Positions 7,208 to 16,739 are shown, numbered from the stretch's first letter. The stretch is DNA of 41,703 nt from an uncultured Opitutia bacterium (GCA_903869665.1 CAIPZZ010000258.1:1-41703), one strand, 5' to 3'. Notes: generated by a model not told the origin, from the letters alone. Program-made: numbers and translations.

Positions 7208-7765
7208 TCATCTCACCGCCTTGATTTCCTCCCAGAGCACGCCGAGGCCCATGCGCTCCAGCCACGGGGCCAGCGCGGCCTCGTCCACGCCGGTGACTTC
7301 CCGGATCGCGCGGATGTCGGCGGGATGCTTCGCCGAGCGGCCTTCGCGCCAGAACTCCAGCTTGCGCAGCACGACATATTCCGGCGGGGCCACGGCGATC
7401 TCCACGCCCTCGGCCCAGCGCAGACGGCGGCGTAGCGGCATCGCCCACGCGTGCAAGGGGTCGGCCCCAGTCAGGTAGATGTCCGCCTTGTAGCCGCTTT
7501 CGTGGTGGATGAGGTTGAAATGCCCGCGCTGGTTGCGGGCCTGCTCTGCGCGGATGACGGACTCTGGCGGCACATAAAATTCCGTCTCAGGAAACGCGCG
7601 CAGCAGGGCGGCACGGGAGGAGTCATCAAGCGTGAGCACGACATCGAGGTCGTTGGTCAGCCGGGGCTGGCCGTAGAGAATCGCGGCGGTCGCGCCGGTC
7701 ACCATGTAGGGCGCGCCGATGGCCTCCAGGCGGACGGCAAACAGGCTCAGCTCATCCGGTGGCGG
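7208..7765 (-). CDS. Nucleotidyltransferase-fold protein, possible toxin-like partner
   Basis: About 185 residues from the ATG at 7765, which overlaps the end of the upstream small gene by 14 nt; the ORF track start at 7792 would overlap it more. The N-terminal part has a nucleotidyltransferase signature, VTGATAAILYGQPRLTNDLD, with the paired aspartates DLD that bind metal. A later PPEYVVLRKLEFWREG block and KHPADIRAI are typical of stand-alone nucleotidyltransferases related to the MNT/AbiEii group. It is preceded by a 74-residue helical protein in a two-gene arrangement like a toxin-antitoxin or MNT-type pair. Whether it is toxic, neutralising or something else cannot be told from sequence. 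Confidence 0.7.
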   Translation of the reverse strand, partial: PPPDELSLFAVRLEAIGAPYMVTGATAAILYGQPRLTNDLDVVLTLDDSSRAALLRAFPETEFYVPPESVIRAEQARNQRGHFNLIHHESGYKADIYLTGADPLHAWAMPLRRRLRWAEGVEIAVAPPEYVVLRKLEFWREGRSAKHPADIRAIREVTGVDEAALAPWLERMGLGVLWEEIKAVR

Positions 7766-7976
7766 CATGGAGGATGCGGTCGGCCACGGCATGGCGCACC
7801 TGCGCCTCGGTCCACTCCGGCTGGCGCTGGCGGAAACCGGCCGCCATCAGCTCGCGCATGGTGCGGTTCATGCGGAGCGCCTGCGCGAGACGTTGCTGCG
7901 GGGTCATGGCGCGGAAGATCGCCACCTGCCGCGCGTGGGCGGCGAGCTCGTGGTCGGTTTCGGCGGCGGACGGCAT
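7752..7976 (-). CDS. Small helical protein paired with nucleotidyltransferase
   Basis: A 74-residue, charged, helix-rich protein (MTPQQRLAQALRMNRTMREL, then RQRQPEWTEAQVRHAVADRI). The pattern of an alanine/leucine helix followed by a P-x-W-T-E-x-Q-V helix is one I recall in small proteins encoded next to nucleotidyltransferase or toxin-like genes. The stop overlaps the start of the 7208-7765 gene, which indicates translational coupling. The start at 7976 (ATGCCGTCCGCC) leaves a 127-bp divergent region to vapB. Its role as an antitoxin is inference. Confidence 0.65.
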   Translation of the reverse strand: MPSAAETDHELAAHARQVAIFRAMTPQQRLAQALRMNRTMRELMAAGFRQRQPEWTEAQVRHAVADRILHAATG

Positions 7977-8065
7977 GGTGCCACAGTGGCCGCGGCGGTT
8001 TTGCTGGCAAGCGCGGTCTCGTGGAGGAATCCATCCTGATCGTCACCCGGCCGGTTCTTGGCCGC

Positions 8066-8100
8066 TTGACGGCTGGCCAACCACGGCTTACGCGTAAGCC
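8066..8100 (+). promoter_or_regulatory. Putative vapBC promoter with palindromic operator
   Basis: TTGACG at 8066-8071 matches a -35 box. Seventeen bases later the weak -10 candidate (TACGCG) lies within a perfect 16-bp palindrome GGCTTACGCGTAAGCC at 8085-8100. The palindrome ends three bases before the vapB ATG, so the transcript would be leaderless or nearly so. The position fits VapB/VapBC autorepression; AbrB-type antitoxins commonly bind such dyads. Confidence 0.55.
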
Positions 8101-8103
8101 ACC

Positions 8104-8358
8104 ATGACGCTCACCCTCTCCACCAAAGGCCAGCTTGTCCTCCCGGCCGCCGCCCGCGCCAAGCTCGGCCTTGTGCCCGGTTCCCGCCTCGACCTGCGCG
8201 TCGAGGCCGACCATCTTGTCCTCACCCCGCCCAAGCCCAAGGGGCGCCCCAGATTTCGCCGCTCCAAACTCACCGGCTCCCTCGTCCTCTGCGCCCGCCC
8301 CGGCGAACCGCCGCTCACCAGCGCGCGGGTCCGCGCCCTCCTCGCCGACTTCCCATGA
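8104..8358 (+). CDS. vapB: AbrB-fold antitoxin, VapB type
   Basis: An 84-residue protein beginning MTLTLSTKGQLVLPAAARAK, the swapped-hairpin AbrB/MazE DNA-binding fold (STKGQLVLP, LGLVPGSRLDLRVEADHLVL). The C-terminal half (SKLTGSLVLCARPGEPPLTS) is the toxin-binding tail expected of VapB. It overlaps the toxin gene by four bases (ATGA), a standard coupled arrangement. It probably represses its own promoter through the palindrome just upstream. Confidence 0.9.
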   Translation: MTLTLSTKGQLVLPAAARAKLGLVPGSRLDLRVEADHLVLTPPKPKGRPRFRRSKLTGSLVLCARPGEPPLTSARVRALLADFP

Positions 8359-8744
8359 ACTATCTGCTGGATGTCAACGTCGTCGTCGCCCTCCTCGGCG
8401 AGACGCACGACCTGCACGACCGCGCCGAGCGCTGGGTCGCCACCCTGACTGCCGCTGACGACCTGCTCCTCTGTCCTTGGGTTGAGGTCGGCTACATCCG
8501 TGTTACCCTCGCCACCCGGCGCGACCTCGCTCTGGCCGACGCCCAGCGCCTCCTCGCCGCCATGCGCTGCGGCCATGCCCGCCTCCGCGCCATCGCCGAC
8601 AATTCCCGCGCCGCCGCGCTCCCCGCTTGGGTGAAACACCACGGCCACGTTGGCGACGGCCACCTCCTCGCCCTCGCCGCCGACCAGGGCGCGAAGCTCG
8701 CCACGCTCGACACCGGCATCCCCGGCTCTTTCCTGCTGCCGTGA
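8355..8744 (+). CDS. vapC: PIN-domain ribonuclease toxin, VapC type
   Basis: A 129-residue PIN-domain protein. All four acidic active-site positions are visible: Asp in MNYLLDVN, Glu in CPWVEVGYIR, Asp in VGDGHLLALA, and Asp in LATLDTGIPG. VapC toxins are magnesium-dependent RNases, usually cutting tRNA or rRNA, held inactive by VapB. The gene is intact, overlaps vapB by four bases, and ends 10 bp from the 3' end of the ApeA-like remnant on the other strand. That tight convergence may mark the insertion point that truncated the remnant. Confidence 0.9.
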   Translation: MNYLLDVNVVVALLGETHDLHDRAERWVATLTAADDLLLCPWVEVGYIRVTLATRRDLALADAQRLLAAMRCGHARLRAIADNSRAAALPAWVKHHGHVGDGHLLALAADQGAKLATLDTGIPGSFLLP

Positions 8745-8753
8745 GGGAGCCAT

Positions 8754-9368
8754 TTATGTGACGACGGGCAACCTGTCCGTGGTCCCCGGCAAAAACGCGC
8801 AGCCGCCAGTCCCCGCGCTCGCGCCGTGAGCCCTGATTAGGTGGCTACTCGTCGGCCGCTCTATGCGGACAGAAATTTCCTTGTTGAGGCTTACCCATTT
8901 GCCCTTGGCCTCACGGTAGGCGACTTGAAAGCCTCGGTTTCCCTTATGTCGCTTGAATTTATATCCCGTTGAGTGGGCCCAATTATTTAGATTTTTTATC
9001 CCAAAACTAAGTTCAAGAAACTTCGCGTCTTTCACGGGCGGCAGGTGAAATCCCTTGAATACATGATCTATCTCAAAGGTGGTAGAATTGCTGTCTCCCG
9101 AGACGGAATGGGTGCCGAGACACGATATTTTAGGGTCAAATCCGTGATCACCTTGGCCGCCAAAAATGAGATTCGTTCCCCAGCCCAAATCTGGGCCTTC
9201 ATGATGCAGTTTTAGAATGGCCCCGTCGTGTGGTGAATATGTAAGTTTTCCGTGTCGCTTGAGCTTCTCGCGCGAACGTCCCTTTTCATCTGCAAAATTC
9301 GGCCACCAAGAGCCTTCGATTTCAAAGGAGGTATCCAGCCAAGGGCGTCTGGCTTTGGGAGGCTTCAT
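8754..9368 (-). pseudogene. Truncated ApeA-like N-terminal domain protein
   Basis: A 204-codon ORF starting at the ATG at 9368, 31 bp after purL on the same strand. The first 40 residues (FEIEGSWWPNF, then HGKLTYSPHDGAILKLHHEG) resemble the N-terminal domain of ApeA antiphage proteins, where an FEIKGYWW-like strand is followed by a GxLxYSPxDG strand. Full ApeA proteins carry a C-terminal HEPN ribonuclease domain, which is missing here. After about residue 170 the sequence turns into GC-rich, unstructured residues (HGASAGTGGCAFLPG). Base composition is clearly more AT-rich than both neighbours from about 8920 to 9370. I read it as a horizontally acquired defence gene cut short, probably by the event that placed vapBC next to it. 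The family match is by memory. Confidence 0.6.
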
Positions 9369-9399
9369 GATCTTGTTTGTGAAATTTTAGAATTTCAAT

Positions 9400-12300
9400 T
9401 TAAGTTCCGACCCACGCCCGGGCGTTGCGGAAGAGTTTCATCCACGGGGAATCCTCGGGCCAGTCGGCGGGGTGCCAGCTCATGCAGGCACTGCGGAAGA
9501 CACGCTCGGGGTGCGGCATCATGATCGTCACCCGACCCGTCGTTGTCGTGAGCGCAGTCAGGCCGAAGGGCGAGCCGTTGGGGTTGAGTGGGTAGTGCTC
9601 CGTGACTTCGTGGCGGTTGTCCACGAAGCGCGCGGCGACGAGGCCGCTGTCGCTGCACGCGCGCGCGGCGTCGACGCTCGCAAACTCGGTGAAGCCTTCA
9701 CCGTGGGCGACGGCGATGGGGATGACGCTGCCTTCCATGCCGGCGAAGAGGAGGCTGGGGCTTTTCTCGATTTTCACCGAGGCGAAGCGGGCCTCGAAGC
9801 GCTCGCTGCGATTTTGCACGAAGCGCGGCCAGTGGCCGGAGCCGGGGATGATGCTGTGGAGGTTGCTCATCATCTGGCAACCGTTGCACACGCCGAGGGC
9901 AAAGGCGTCCTCGCGGGCGAAGAACGCGGTGAACTCGGCGCGCGCGCGGTCGTTGAATAAAATACTCTTGGCCCAGCCTTCGCCGGCGCCGAGCACGTCG
10001 CCATAGCTGAAGCCGCCGCAGGCCGCGAGGCCGCGGAAGTCCTTGAGCGAGACGCGGCCGGTCAAAATGTCCGACATGTGGACGTCCACGGCGCGGAAGC
10101 CGGCCCGGGTGAACGCGGCGGCCATCTCGACCTCGCCGTTCACGCCCTGCTCGCGCAGGATAGCGATAGGGGGACGGGAGGAGGAAAGTAGCGGGTCGCG
10201 AGTAGCGGGTCGCGAGTAGTTGGAATGGGGAAACGTAATCTTCGGCGTGATGCCGGGGTTGGCGGGGTCGAGGCGGAGCTGCTGCTCCTGTTCGGCGCAG
10301 GCGGGGTTGTCGCGCAGGGCGGCGAGGCGGCGGGTGACGTCGGACCAGATGGCGCGGAGGGCGAAGAGGTTTTCCTCAAAGACCACCTTGCCACCGCGCG
10401 TGACGCGGAAGGTGTGCGTGCGGTTCAGCGTGCCGATGCGGGTGGTGCAGGCCTTGAAGCCGTGCTCGCGCAGCGTGAGGGAGACGTCGTCGAGGTCGGC
10501 GGCGCGGATTTGGATGACGGCACCGAGCTCCTCGTTGAAGAGCGCGGAGAAAATCTCATGGCCGTTGGGGAGCTCGAGGGCCACGCCGGTGTGACCGGCA
10601 AAGGCCATCTCAACAACGGTGGCGAGCAGGCCGCCATCGGAGCGGTCGTGGTAGGCGAGGAGTTTCTTCTGGCGGCCGAGGAGCTGGATGGCGTTCCAGA
10701 AATTCTTCAGGTCGGCGGGCCGGTCCACGTCGGGGGTAGCCTCGCCCATCTGCATGACGGTCTGAGCGAGGATGGAACCGCCGAGGCGGTTCTGGCCGCG
10801 GCCGAGATCAATCAAGAGAAGGACGGTGTCCTCCTCTTGAGAGTTCAAGTTGGGAGTTGAAGTTGAAGCAGCCAACAGAGGCGCGGGGCTGGATTCCGGA
10901 CTTGAACCGAAACTTGCCCCTTCAACTAGCTTCAGTGCGGGGCGCTGAAGCTGCGGCGTGAGCGTGAAGCGGATGTCGGCGACCGGCGCGAAAGCTGAAA
11001 TGATGAGCGAGATGGGCGCGGTGATACGTTTCTTTTCACCGGTAGCAGCATCGTTCCAGACGGTGCTCATGCTCATCGAGTCCTTGCCCACGGGAATCGT
11101 GACGCCAAGCGCGGGGCACAGCTCCATGCCGACCGCTTGCACGGCAGCGTAGAGGTCGGCCCCGTCGCCGGCGATGGCAGGCGCGGCCATCCAGTTGGCG
11201 GAGAGGTTGACCTTGCCGAGATCGCCGATCTGGGCGGCGGCGAGGTTGGTGAGGGCCTCGCCGACGGCGAGGCGGGCGGACGCGGCGGCGCTGTTGACGG
11301 CGACCGGCGTGCGCTCGCCCATGGCCATGGCTTCTCCGGTGTAAACGTCGAAGGCGGCGGCGGTGACGGCGCAGTCGGCGACGGGGACTTGCCACGGGCC
11401 GACCATCTGGTCGCGGGCGATGAGCCCGCCGAGCGTGCGGTCGCCGATGGAGATGAGGAAGGTCTTGTCGGCGACCGTGGGATGCGAAAGCACGCGGCGG
11501 ATCGCTTCGGCAAGCGCAGCGCGCTCGGCGGCGACGGGATTGGCGGCATCGGCCGGCGCGAGCAACGAAAGGTCGAGCGGGTGCTGCGGACGCCTCAGTG
11601 TGGTGTCGCTGCGCGCCATACGCGGCGGTTTGCCGAGGAGCACGTCGAGCGGGAGAGCAATCGGCGTGTTGTTGAAATGGGAATCCTCGAGGATGAGCTG
11701 CTTTTCCTCGGTGGCCTCGCCGACGACGGCAAACGGGCAGCGCTCGCGCTCGCAGAGTTTCTTGAACACTTCGAGCTGCGCGGCGGGAACCGCGAGGACG
11801 TAGCGCTCCTGCGACTCGTTGCACCAAATCTCCAGCGGGCTCATGCCGGGCTCGTCGTTGGGCAGCGCGCGGAGTTGGAAACGCCCGCCGCGCCCGCCGT
11901 CGTTGACGAGTTCGGGCAGCGCGTTGGACACGCCGCCAGCACCGACGTCGTGAATGAACGAAATGGGATTGTCCGCGCCGAGCGCCCAGCAGCGGTCAAT
12001 GACCTCTTGGCAGCGGCGCTCCATCTCGGCGTTGTCGCGCTGGACGCTGGCGAAATCGAGGTTCTCGTCGCCGGAGCCGCTGGCCATCGAGCTGGCCGCG
12101 CCGCCACCGAGCCCGATCAGCATGGCCGGCCCGCCGAGGACGATGAGCTGGTCGCCGGGGTTGATCTTGCCCTTCTGCACGTGCTCGGCGCGGATGTTGC
12201 CAAGGCCGCCGGCGATCATGATGGGCTTGTGGTAGCCGCGCAGCTCGCTTGCGCCGGAAGCGGCGGGAACTTTTTGCTCAAAGGTGCGGAAGTAGCCGTT

Positions 12301-13479
12301 GATGGCGGGGCGGCCGAATTCGTTGTTGAACGCCGCGCCACCCAGCGGGCCCTCAATCATGATGACGAGCGCGGAGACGATGCGGCCGGGCTTCCCGTGG
12401 TCTTTTTCCCATGGCTGGATGGCACCGGGAATTTTCAGGTTGGAAACCGTAAAGCCGACGAGGCCGGCCTTGGGCTTGGAGCCGCGGCCGGTCGCGCCCT
12501 CGTCGCGGATCTCGCCGCCGGAGCCGGTAGCAGCGCCGGGGAACGGCGAGATGGCGGTCGGGTGGTTGTGCGTCTCGACCTTGCAGAGCAGGTGGATGTC
12601 CTCGGTGGAGGACGTGTATTCGTTGGTGCGCGGGTCGGCGTAGAAGCGCCCGCCCGTCGAGCCGACCAGCACGGCAGCGTTGTCCTTATAGGCCGAGAGG
12701 ATGCCGTCGCTGTGCAGTTGGTAGGTGTTCTTGATCATCTGGAACAGCGACCGGTCCTTGGCGGAACCGTCGATTTCCCAGGTGGCGTTAAAAATCTTGT
12801 GGCGGCAGTGCTCGGAGTTGGCCTGCGCGAACATCATCAGCTCGATATCATTGGGGTCGCGGCCGAGCTTCGTGAAGGCGGCGACCAGGTAGTCAATTTC
12901 GTCCTCCGCGAGGGCGAGACCGAGCTCGAAATTGGCGGCGACGAGGGCGGCGCGGCCGGCGGCGAGCACGGGGATGGAGCGCAGCGGGCGCGGCGGCTCG
13001 TGGCGGAAAAGCCGGGCACAGGAGGCGACGTCGCCGCACACGATCTGGGTCATGCGGTCGTGGAGCAGGGCGCGCAACGTCGCCGTGTGGTCGGGCGCGA
13101 GCTTGGTGAGCGGAAAGGGCGGCGCGGTCTCGTCAAACGCGATCGTGTAGGAGGTCACGCGCTCGATGCGCCGCACCTTGGCGAGTCCGCAGATGCGCGC
13201 GATGTCGGTGGCCTTCGACGACCACGGCGAGATGGTGCCAGGGCGGGGGGCGACAACCTGAACTAGGCCTTTCAGGGGGGCGGCGGGACGGCTCGGGCCG
13301 TAGGTGAGGAGTTTCTCCAGGACGGCGCGTTCGCTGGCGGCCAGCTCGCCATCCACCTCGGCTACATGGACGAACTCGGCGGCGACGGCCTTGGCGGCGA
13401 GGCCGGCGGCCCGCAGGCTGGCGAGCAGCTTTTGGAGCCGGAAATCCGAGAGGGCAGGCGGGCCGCGGAGGATTAGCAT
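9400..13479 (-). CDS. purL: Phosphoribosylformylglycinamidine synthase, single chain
   Basis: A 1359-residue cytosolic enzyme of purine synthesis that makes FGAM from FGAR, ATP and glutamine. It is the long single-chain form. The N-terminal PurS-like region is followed by two PurM-like synthetase halves ([66 protein letters not shown]) and a C-terminal glutamine amidotransferase domain with the Cys nucleophile in [12 protein letters not shown]. Two non-conserved inserts coincide with repeats: about residues 851-880 ([10 protein letters not shown]) and about 1085-1098 ([13 protein letters not shown]). The 709-codon opposite-strand ORF is a shadow. It starts 218 bp from the divergent purF. The start codon lacks a Shine-Dalgarno site. 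Confidence 0.97.
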   Translation of the reverse strand: MLILRGPPALSDFRLQKLLASLRAAGLAAKAVAAEFVHVAEVDGELAASERAVLEKLLTYGPSRPAAPLKGLVQVVAPRPGTISPWSSKATDIARICGLAKVRRIERVTSYTIAFDETAPPFPLTKLAPDHTATLRALLHDRMTQIVCGDVASCARLFRHEPPRPLRSIPVLAAGRAALVAANFELGLALAEDEIDYLVAAFTKLGRDPNDIELMMFAQANSEHCRHKIFNATWEIDGSAKDRSLFQMIKNTYQLHSDGILSAYKDNAAVLVGSTGGRFYADPRTNEYTSSTEDIHLLCKVETHNHPTAISPFPGAATGSGGEIRDEGATGRGSKPKAGLVGFTVSNLKIPGAIQPWEKDHGKPGRIVSALVIMIEGPLGGAAFNNEFGRPAINGYFRTFEQKVPAASGASELRGYHKPIMIAGGLGNIRAEHVQKGKINPGDQLIVLGGPAMLIGLGGGAASSMASGSGDENLDFASVQRDNAEMERRCQEVIDRCWALGADNPISFIHDVGAGGVSNALPELVNDGGRGGRFQLRALPNDEPGMSPLEIWCNESQERYVLAVPAAQLEVFKKLCERERCPFAVVGEATEEKQLILEDSHFNNTPIALPLDVLLGKPPRMARSDTTLRRPQHPLDLSLLAPADAANPVAAERAALAEAIRRVLSHPTVADKTFLISIGDRTLGGLIARDQMVGPWQVPVADCAVTAAAFDVYTGEAMAMGERTPVAVNSAAASARLAVGEALTNLAAAQIGDLGKVNLSANWMAAPAIAGDGADLYAAVQAVGMELCPALGVTIPVGKDSMSMSTVWNDAATGEKKRITAPISLIISAFAPVADIRFTLTPQLQRPALKLVEGASFGSSPESSPAPLLAASTSTPNLNSQEEDTVLLLIDLGRGQNRLGGSILAQTVMQMGEATPDVDRPADLKNFWNAIQLLGRQKKLLAYHDRSDGGLLATVVEMAFAGHTGVALELPNGHEIFSALFNEELGAVIQIRAADLDDVSLTLREHGFKACTTRIGTLNRTHTFRVTRGGKVVFEENLFALRAIWSDVTRRLAALRDNPACAEQEQQLRLDPANPGITPKITFPHSNYSRPATRDPLLSSSRPPIAILREQGVNGEVEMAAAFTRAGFRAVDVHMSDILTGRVSLKDFRGLAACGGFSYGDVLGAGEGWAKSILFNDRARAEFTAFFAREDAFALGVCNGCQMMSNLHSIIPGSGHWPRFVQNRSERFEARFASVKIEKSPSLLFAGMEGSVIPIAVAHGEGFTEFASVDAARACSDSGLVAARFVDNRHEVTEHYPLNPNGSPFGLTALTTTTGRVTIMMPHPERVFRSACMSWHPADWPEDSPWMKLFRNARAWVGT
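10187..10226 (-). repeat. Heptamer tandem repeat inside purL
   Basis: The coding strand reads CTACTCGCGACCCGCTACTC then GCGACCCGCTACTTTCC: alternating heptamers CTACTCG and CGACCCG in nearly exact repetition. It encodes [13 protein letters not shown] in the linker just before the glutaminase domain ([12 protein letters not shown]), where other PurL proteins are variable. Confidence 0.8.
10838..10925 (-). repeat. Palindromic repeat insertion inside purL
   Basis: On the coding strand, words of one arm (AGTTGAAG, GTTCAAGT) reappear reverse-complemented in the other arm (CTTCAACT, ACTTGAAC). The arm reads CTTCAACTTCAACTCCCAAC, so the tract can form an imperfect hairpin. It encodes about 30 residues ([20 protein letters not shown] and onward) between two conserved PurL blocks (PALKLVEG and LLLIDLGRG) and keeps the frame. 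Confidence 0.7.
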
Positions 13480-13571
13480 GGTTAGGGTGGGATGTTTCGG
13501 AAGCGCGCCGCCGCGTCAAGAAAGGCGCGGGCGCGGCTGACAGGTTTTGCGTTTTTCCAGAAAGCCGTTGA

Positions 13572-13597
13572 CCATTCCGGCCCGCCCGTCGGAATGG
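13572..13597. promoter_or_regulatory. Dyad in purL-purF divergent region
   Basis: CCATTCC and GGAATGG form a 7-bp perfect inverted repeat around a 12-nt spacer, within the 217-bp region between divergent purL and purF. A shared operator is possible but no regulator is known from the window, and no convincing -35/-10 pair could be assigned. Confidence 0.3.
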
Positions 13598-13696
13598 GCG
13601 GTTTCACCAACCCGTGCGGCCCAACGTCCAGCCAGCGCCTAGCCCGCATCGTCCCGTCTCCCGGGGCGCGAGGGCGGAGCGCAGCGGCTTTTCCCC

Positions 13697-15607
13697 ATGA
13701 GCGACAAACTCACCCACGAGTGCGGCATCGCGCTCCTCCGGCTGCGCAAGCCCCTGGCCTATTACCAGGAAAAATACGGCACGCCGCTATGGGGCTTCTA
13801 CCGGCTGTTTCTGCTCATGGAGAAGCAGCACAACCGCGGCCAGGACGGCGCGGGCGTGGCCTGCGTGAAGCTCGACCCGGGGCCGGGTGAGCAGTTCATG
13901 TTTCGCGAGCGCTGCGTGAAGTCCGACCCGCTCGGCAAAATTTTCAAGACGCTCCACGGGCAATACAATGCCCTCGTCGGCAGCGGCGACATCCACCCCG
14001 AGTTCGCCGCAACGGTGAAACGGCAGTTCGACTTCGGCGGCGAGCTCCTCATGGGGCATCTACGCTACGGCACCAGCGGCGGCTACAACCTCTCCTCCTG
14101 CCACCCGTATTTCCGCCGCAGCCCGTGGCCCACGCGCAACCTCGCGCTCTGCGGCAACTTCAACATGACCAACACGGCGGAGCTCAATGCGAGCCTCGTC
14201 GCGATGGGTCAGCATCCGATCTTCGCCACCGACACGCAGGCGCTGCTGGAAAAGATCGGCTTCTTCCTCGACGAGGAGCACGAGGATCTTTACCGCGCGC
14301 TGCGCGAGAAGGGCCTGCCGGGCGACGAGATCTCCCGCCGCATCAGCGATGAGCTGGATCTCGGTCGCGTGCTCACCCGCGCCGCCCAAAAGTGGGACGG
14401 CGGCTACACGCTCTGCGGTCTCGTCGGCAATGGCGACGCCTTCGTCGCGCGTGACCCGTCGGGCATCCGCCCATGCTGGTATTTTGAGAACGACGAAGTC
14501 GTGGCCTTCGCCTCCGAGCGCGCGCCGCTGATGACGGTGTTCGACCTCGCCGCCGAGGACGTGAAGGAGCTCGCGCCCGGCCACGTCGCCGTGCTCAAGC
14601 GCAGCGGCGCACTCGCCAACGCCCGGTTCACTGCGCCGCTGCCGCGCGCCTCGTGCTCGTTTGAGCGCATCTATTTTTCCCGCGGCAACGACGTGGACAT
14701 CTACCGGGAGCGACAGGCGCTGGGTGGCCGGCTCGCGGAGCAGGTGATTGCCTCCGTCGGCCACGACTGGGCCAACACCGTCTTCAGCTACATCCCCAAC
14801 ACCGCCGAGGTCGCGTTCTACGGTCTCATGTCCGCGCTTCGCACCCGCCGCCGCGACGAGGTCAAGGCCGCCTTGCTCCAGGCCGCGAAGGAGGGGAAAA
14901 TCACCGAGGCGCTCCTCGACGACCTCATTCTCCACAACTGGCCGCGCGGCGAGAAGGTCGTCTCCAAGGACATCAAGCTCCGCACTTTCATCGGCCAGGA
15001 AAAGGTCCGCAACGAGCTCGCCTCGCACGTCTATGACATCACCTACGGCTCCGTGCGCGCCGGCACGGACAACCTCGTGTGTGTGGACGACTCCATCGTG
15101 CGCGGCACCACGCTACGCAAATCCATCCTCCGCATCCTCGCACGGCTGGAGCCGAAAAAAATTGTCATCGTCTCCACCGCGCCGCAGATCCGCTACCCCG
15201 ACTGCTACGGCATTGATATGGCCGAGCTGGGCAAGTTCATCGCTTTCGAGGCCGCCGTCGAGCTGCTCAAGGAGCGCGGCCAGCACGAGCTGCTCGCCGA
15301 AACCTACCGGCTCTGCCGTGAGGCCGCGCGCACGGGCGAGGCCGTCAACCATGTCCGCCGCCTCTACGATCCGTTCACGCCCGGCGAGATTTCCGCCCGC
15401 ATCGCGCGCTTTGTTCGGCCTAAGGGCATCGCCTGGCAGGGCGAGGTCGAGGTCATCTTTCAAACCATCGAGAACCTCCACGCCGCGGTGCCCGCCCACA
15501 CCGGCGACTGGTATTTCACCGGCAAATATCCGACGCCCGGCGGCTACCGCGTCGTGAACCAGGCCTTCGTGAACTACTACGAGAAGAGCGAGGGCCGGCC
15601 TTACTGA
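13697..15607 (+). CDS. purF: Amidophosphoribosyltransferase, long form
   Basis: A 636-residue enzyme catalysing the first committed step of purine synthesis (PRPP plus glutamine to phosphoribosylamine). The N-terminal class II glutaminase domain has its nucleophile at Cys9 (HECGIALLRL). It is therefore preceded by eight residues that would have to be removed, as in propeptide-bearing PurF proteins. RGQDGAG and GHLRYGTSGG are glutaminase motifs. The C-terminal phosphoribosyltransferase domain has the PRPP-binding loop LVCVDDSIVRGTTLRKS. The length and the LAYYQEKYG / LMEKQHNRGQDG blocks are those of the long Bacteroidetes/Verrucomicrobia form rather than the 500-residue E. coli form. The start follows GGCTTTTCCCC with no Shine-Dalgarno site. 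It is probably co-transcribed with purM. Confidence 0.95.
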   Translation: MSDKLTHECGIALLRLRKPLAYYQEKYGTPLWGFYRLFLLMEKQHNRGQDGAGVACVKLDPGPGEQFMFRERCVKSDPLGKIFKTLHGQYNALVGSGDIHPEFAATVKRQFDFGGELLMGHLRYGTSGGYNLSSCHPYFRRSPWPTRNLALCGNFNMTNTAELNASLVAMGQHPIFATDTQALLEKIGFFLDEEHEDLYRALREKGLPGDEISRRISDELDLGRVLTRAAQKWDGGYTLCGLVGNGDAFVARDPSGIRPCWYFENDEVVAFASERAPLMTVFDLAAEDVKELAPGHVAVLKRSGALANARFTAPLPRASCSFERIYFSRGNDVDIYRERQALGGRLAEQVIASVGHDWANTVFSYIPNTAEVAFYGLMSALRTRRRDEVKAALLQAAKEGKITEALLDDLILHNWPRGEKVVSKDIKLRTFIGQEKVRNELASHVYDITYGSVRAGTDNLVCVDDSIVRGTTLRKSILRILARLEPKKIVIVSTAPQIRYPDCYGIDMAELGKFIAFEAAVELLKERGQHELLAETYRLCREAARTGEAVNHVRRLYDPFTPGEISARIARFVRPKGIAWQGEVEVIFQTIENLHAAVPAHTGDWYFTGKYPTPGGYRVVNQAFVNYYEKSEGRPY

Positions 15608-15608
15608 C

Positions 15609-16715
15609 ATGGCGCTGTCCTACGAGTCCTCCGGCGTCCGCTACGACCAGCTCGACGCCTTCAAGCGCGCCTGCCAGCAGGCCGCGCGTGCCACCGCCGG
15701 CGCGCTCACGGCCCACGGCTACGCCGAACCCGCCACCACGCGCGGCGAGAGCGCCTACCTCATCGAGGCCGCCGACCATTTCCTCGCGCACGTCGAGGAG
15801 GGCCTCGGCACCAAGAACCTCGTGGCCGACGCCGTCTATGCCGCGACGGGGAAATGCTTCTACCGCGAGATCGCGATTGATACCGTCGCCACCATCGTCA
15901 ACGACCTCGCTACCTGCGGCGCGCTGCCCATCTCGGTTGCCATGCACGCGGCCGTGGGCGACTCTGGCTGGTTCGCCGATAGCACGCGCATGAACGCCCT
16001 CGTCGCCGGCTGGGCCGAGGGCTGTCGCCAGGCCGGCGCGGTCTGGGGCGGTGGCGAGACGCCCACGCTCAAGGGCATCGTCGCGCCGGAGACCATTGTC
16101 CTCGCCGGCTCGGCCGTCGGAAAAATCTCTCCGAAAAATCTCCGCATCACCGGCGACGTGCGCGACGGCGACGCCATCATCTTCCTCGCTAGCTCCGGCG
16201 TGCAGACCAACGGCCTCTCGCTCTGCCGACTCATCGCGGAAAAACTCCCGCAAGGCTATCAGACCCCGCTTGGCCACGGCGACCCGCGCACCTATGGCGA
16301 GGCGCTACTCGCGCCGTCGGTCATCTATGTCGCGTTCGTGCGCGAGTGCCAGCGGCGCGGGATTAAATTAAATTACGCCGCGCACGTCACCGGCCACGGC
16401 TGGCGCAAGCTCATGCGCCTCGACGAGCCGTTCGTCTATGAGATCACTTCGCCACGCCCGCCCGGCGCGCTCTTTGACTTTCTCGCTGAGGCCGGCCCGA
16501 TAGACCGCCGCGAGATGTTCGCGACCTTCAACCAAGGCGTCGGCTTCGCCGCCTACGTCGCGCCCGAGGCCGCCGCCGCCGTGCTCGCCGCCGCCCAGGC
16601 CGCCGGCTACGATGCCTGGCTCGCCGGCCGCGTGAAAAAAGACGGCGCGCGCAAGGCCGTCACCGTCCCCTCGCTCGGCCTCGCGTTCGAGGGCGACACG
16701 CTACAAGTGCGGTGA
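15609..16715 (+). CDS. purM: Phosphoribosylformylglycinamidine cyclo-ligase-like protein (AIR synthase)
   Basis: A 368-residue PurM-like protein starting one base after the purF stop, so clearly one operon. It has SSGVRYDQLD at the start, DAVYAATGKCFYREIAIDTV, VNDLATCGALPIS (the conserved ND/TxGA region), VWGGGETPTLKG, GDAIIFLASSGVQTNGLSL, and FNQGVGFAAYV. The usual KVDGVGTK-type N-terminal motif is diverged (GLGTKNLVADA). AIR synthase converts FGAM to aminoimidazole ribotide, the step after PurL. The sequence is quite far from E. coli PurM but the order of motifs is that of the family and the operon context is strong. Confidence 0.85.
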   Translation: MALSYESSGVRYDQLDAFKRACQQAARATAGALTAHGYAEPATTRGESAYLIEAADHFLAHVEEGLGTKNLVADAVYAATGKCFYREIAIDTVATIVNDLATCGALPISVAMHAAVGDSGWFADSTRMNALVAGWAEGCRQAGAVWGGGETPTLKGIVAPETIVLAGSAVGKISPKNLRITGDVRDGDAIIFLASSGVQTNGLSLCRLIAEKLPQGYQTPLGHGDPRTYGEALLAPSVIYVAFVRECQRRGIKLNYAAHVTGHGWRKLMRLDEPFVYEITSPRPPGALFDFLAEAGPIDRREMFATFNQGVGFAAYVAPEAAAAVLAAAQAAGYDAWLAGRVKKDGARKAVTVPSLGLAFEGDTLQVR

Positions 16716-16739
16716 GCCCGCGCCGATTTTCTGTCCCGC

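Noticed and set aside
11137-13266. 709-codon plus-strand ORF
   Set aside because: Antisense shadow of purL, which has clear PurL motifs along the whole stretch.
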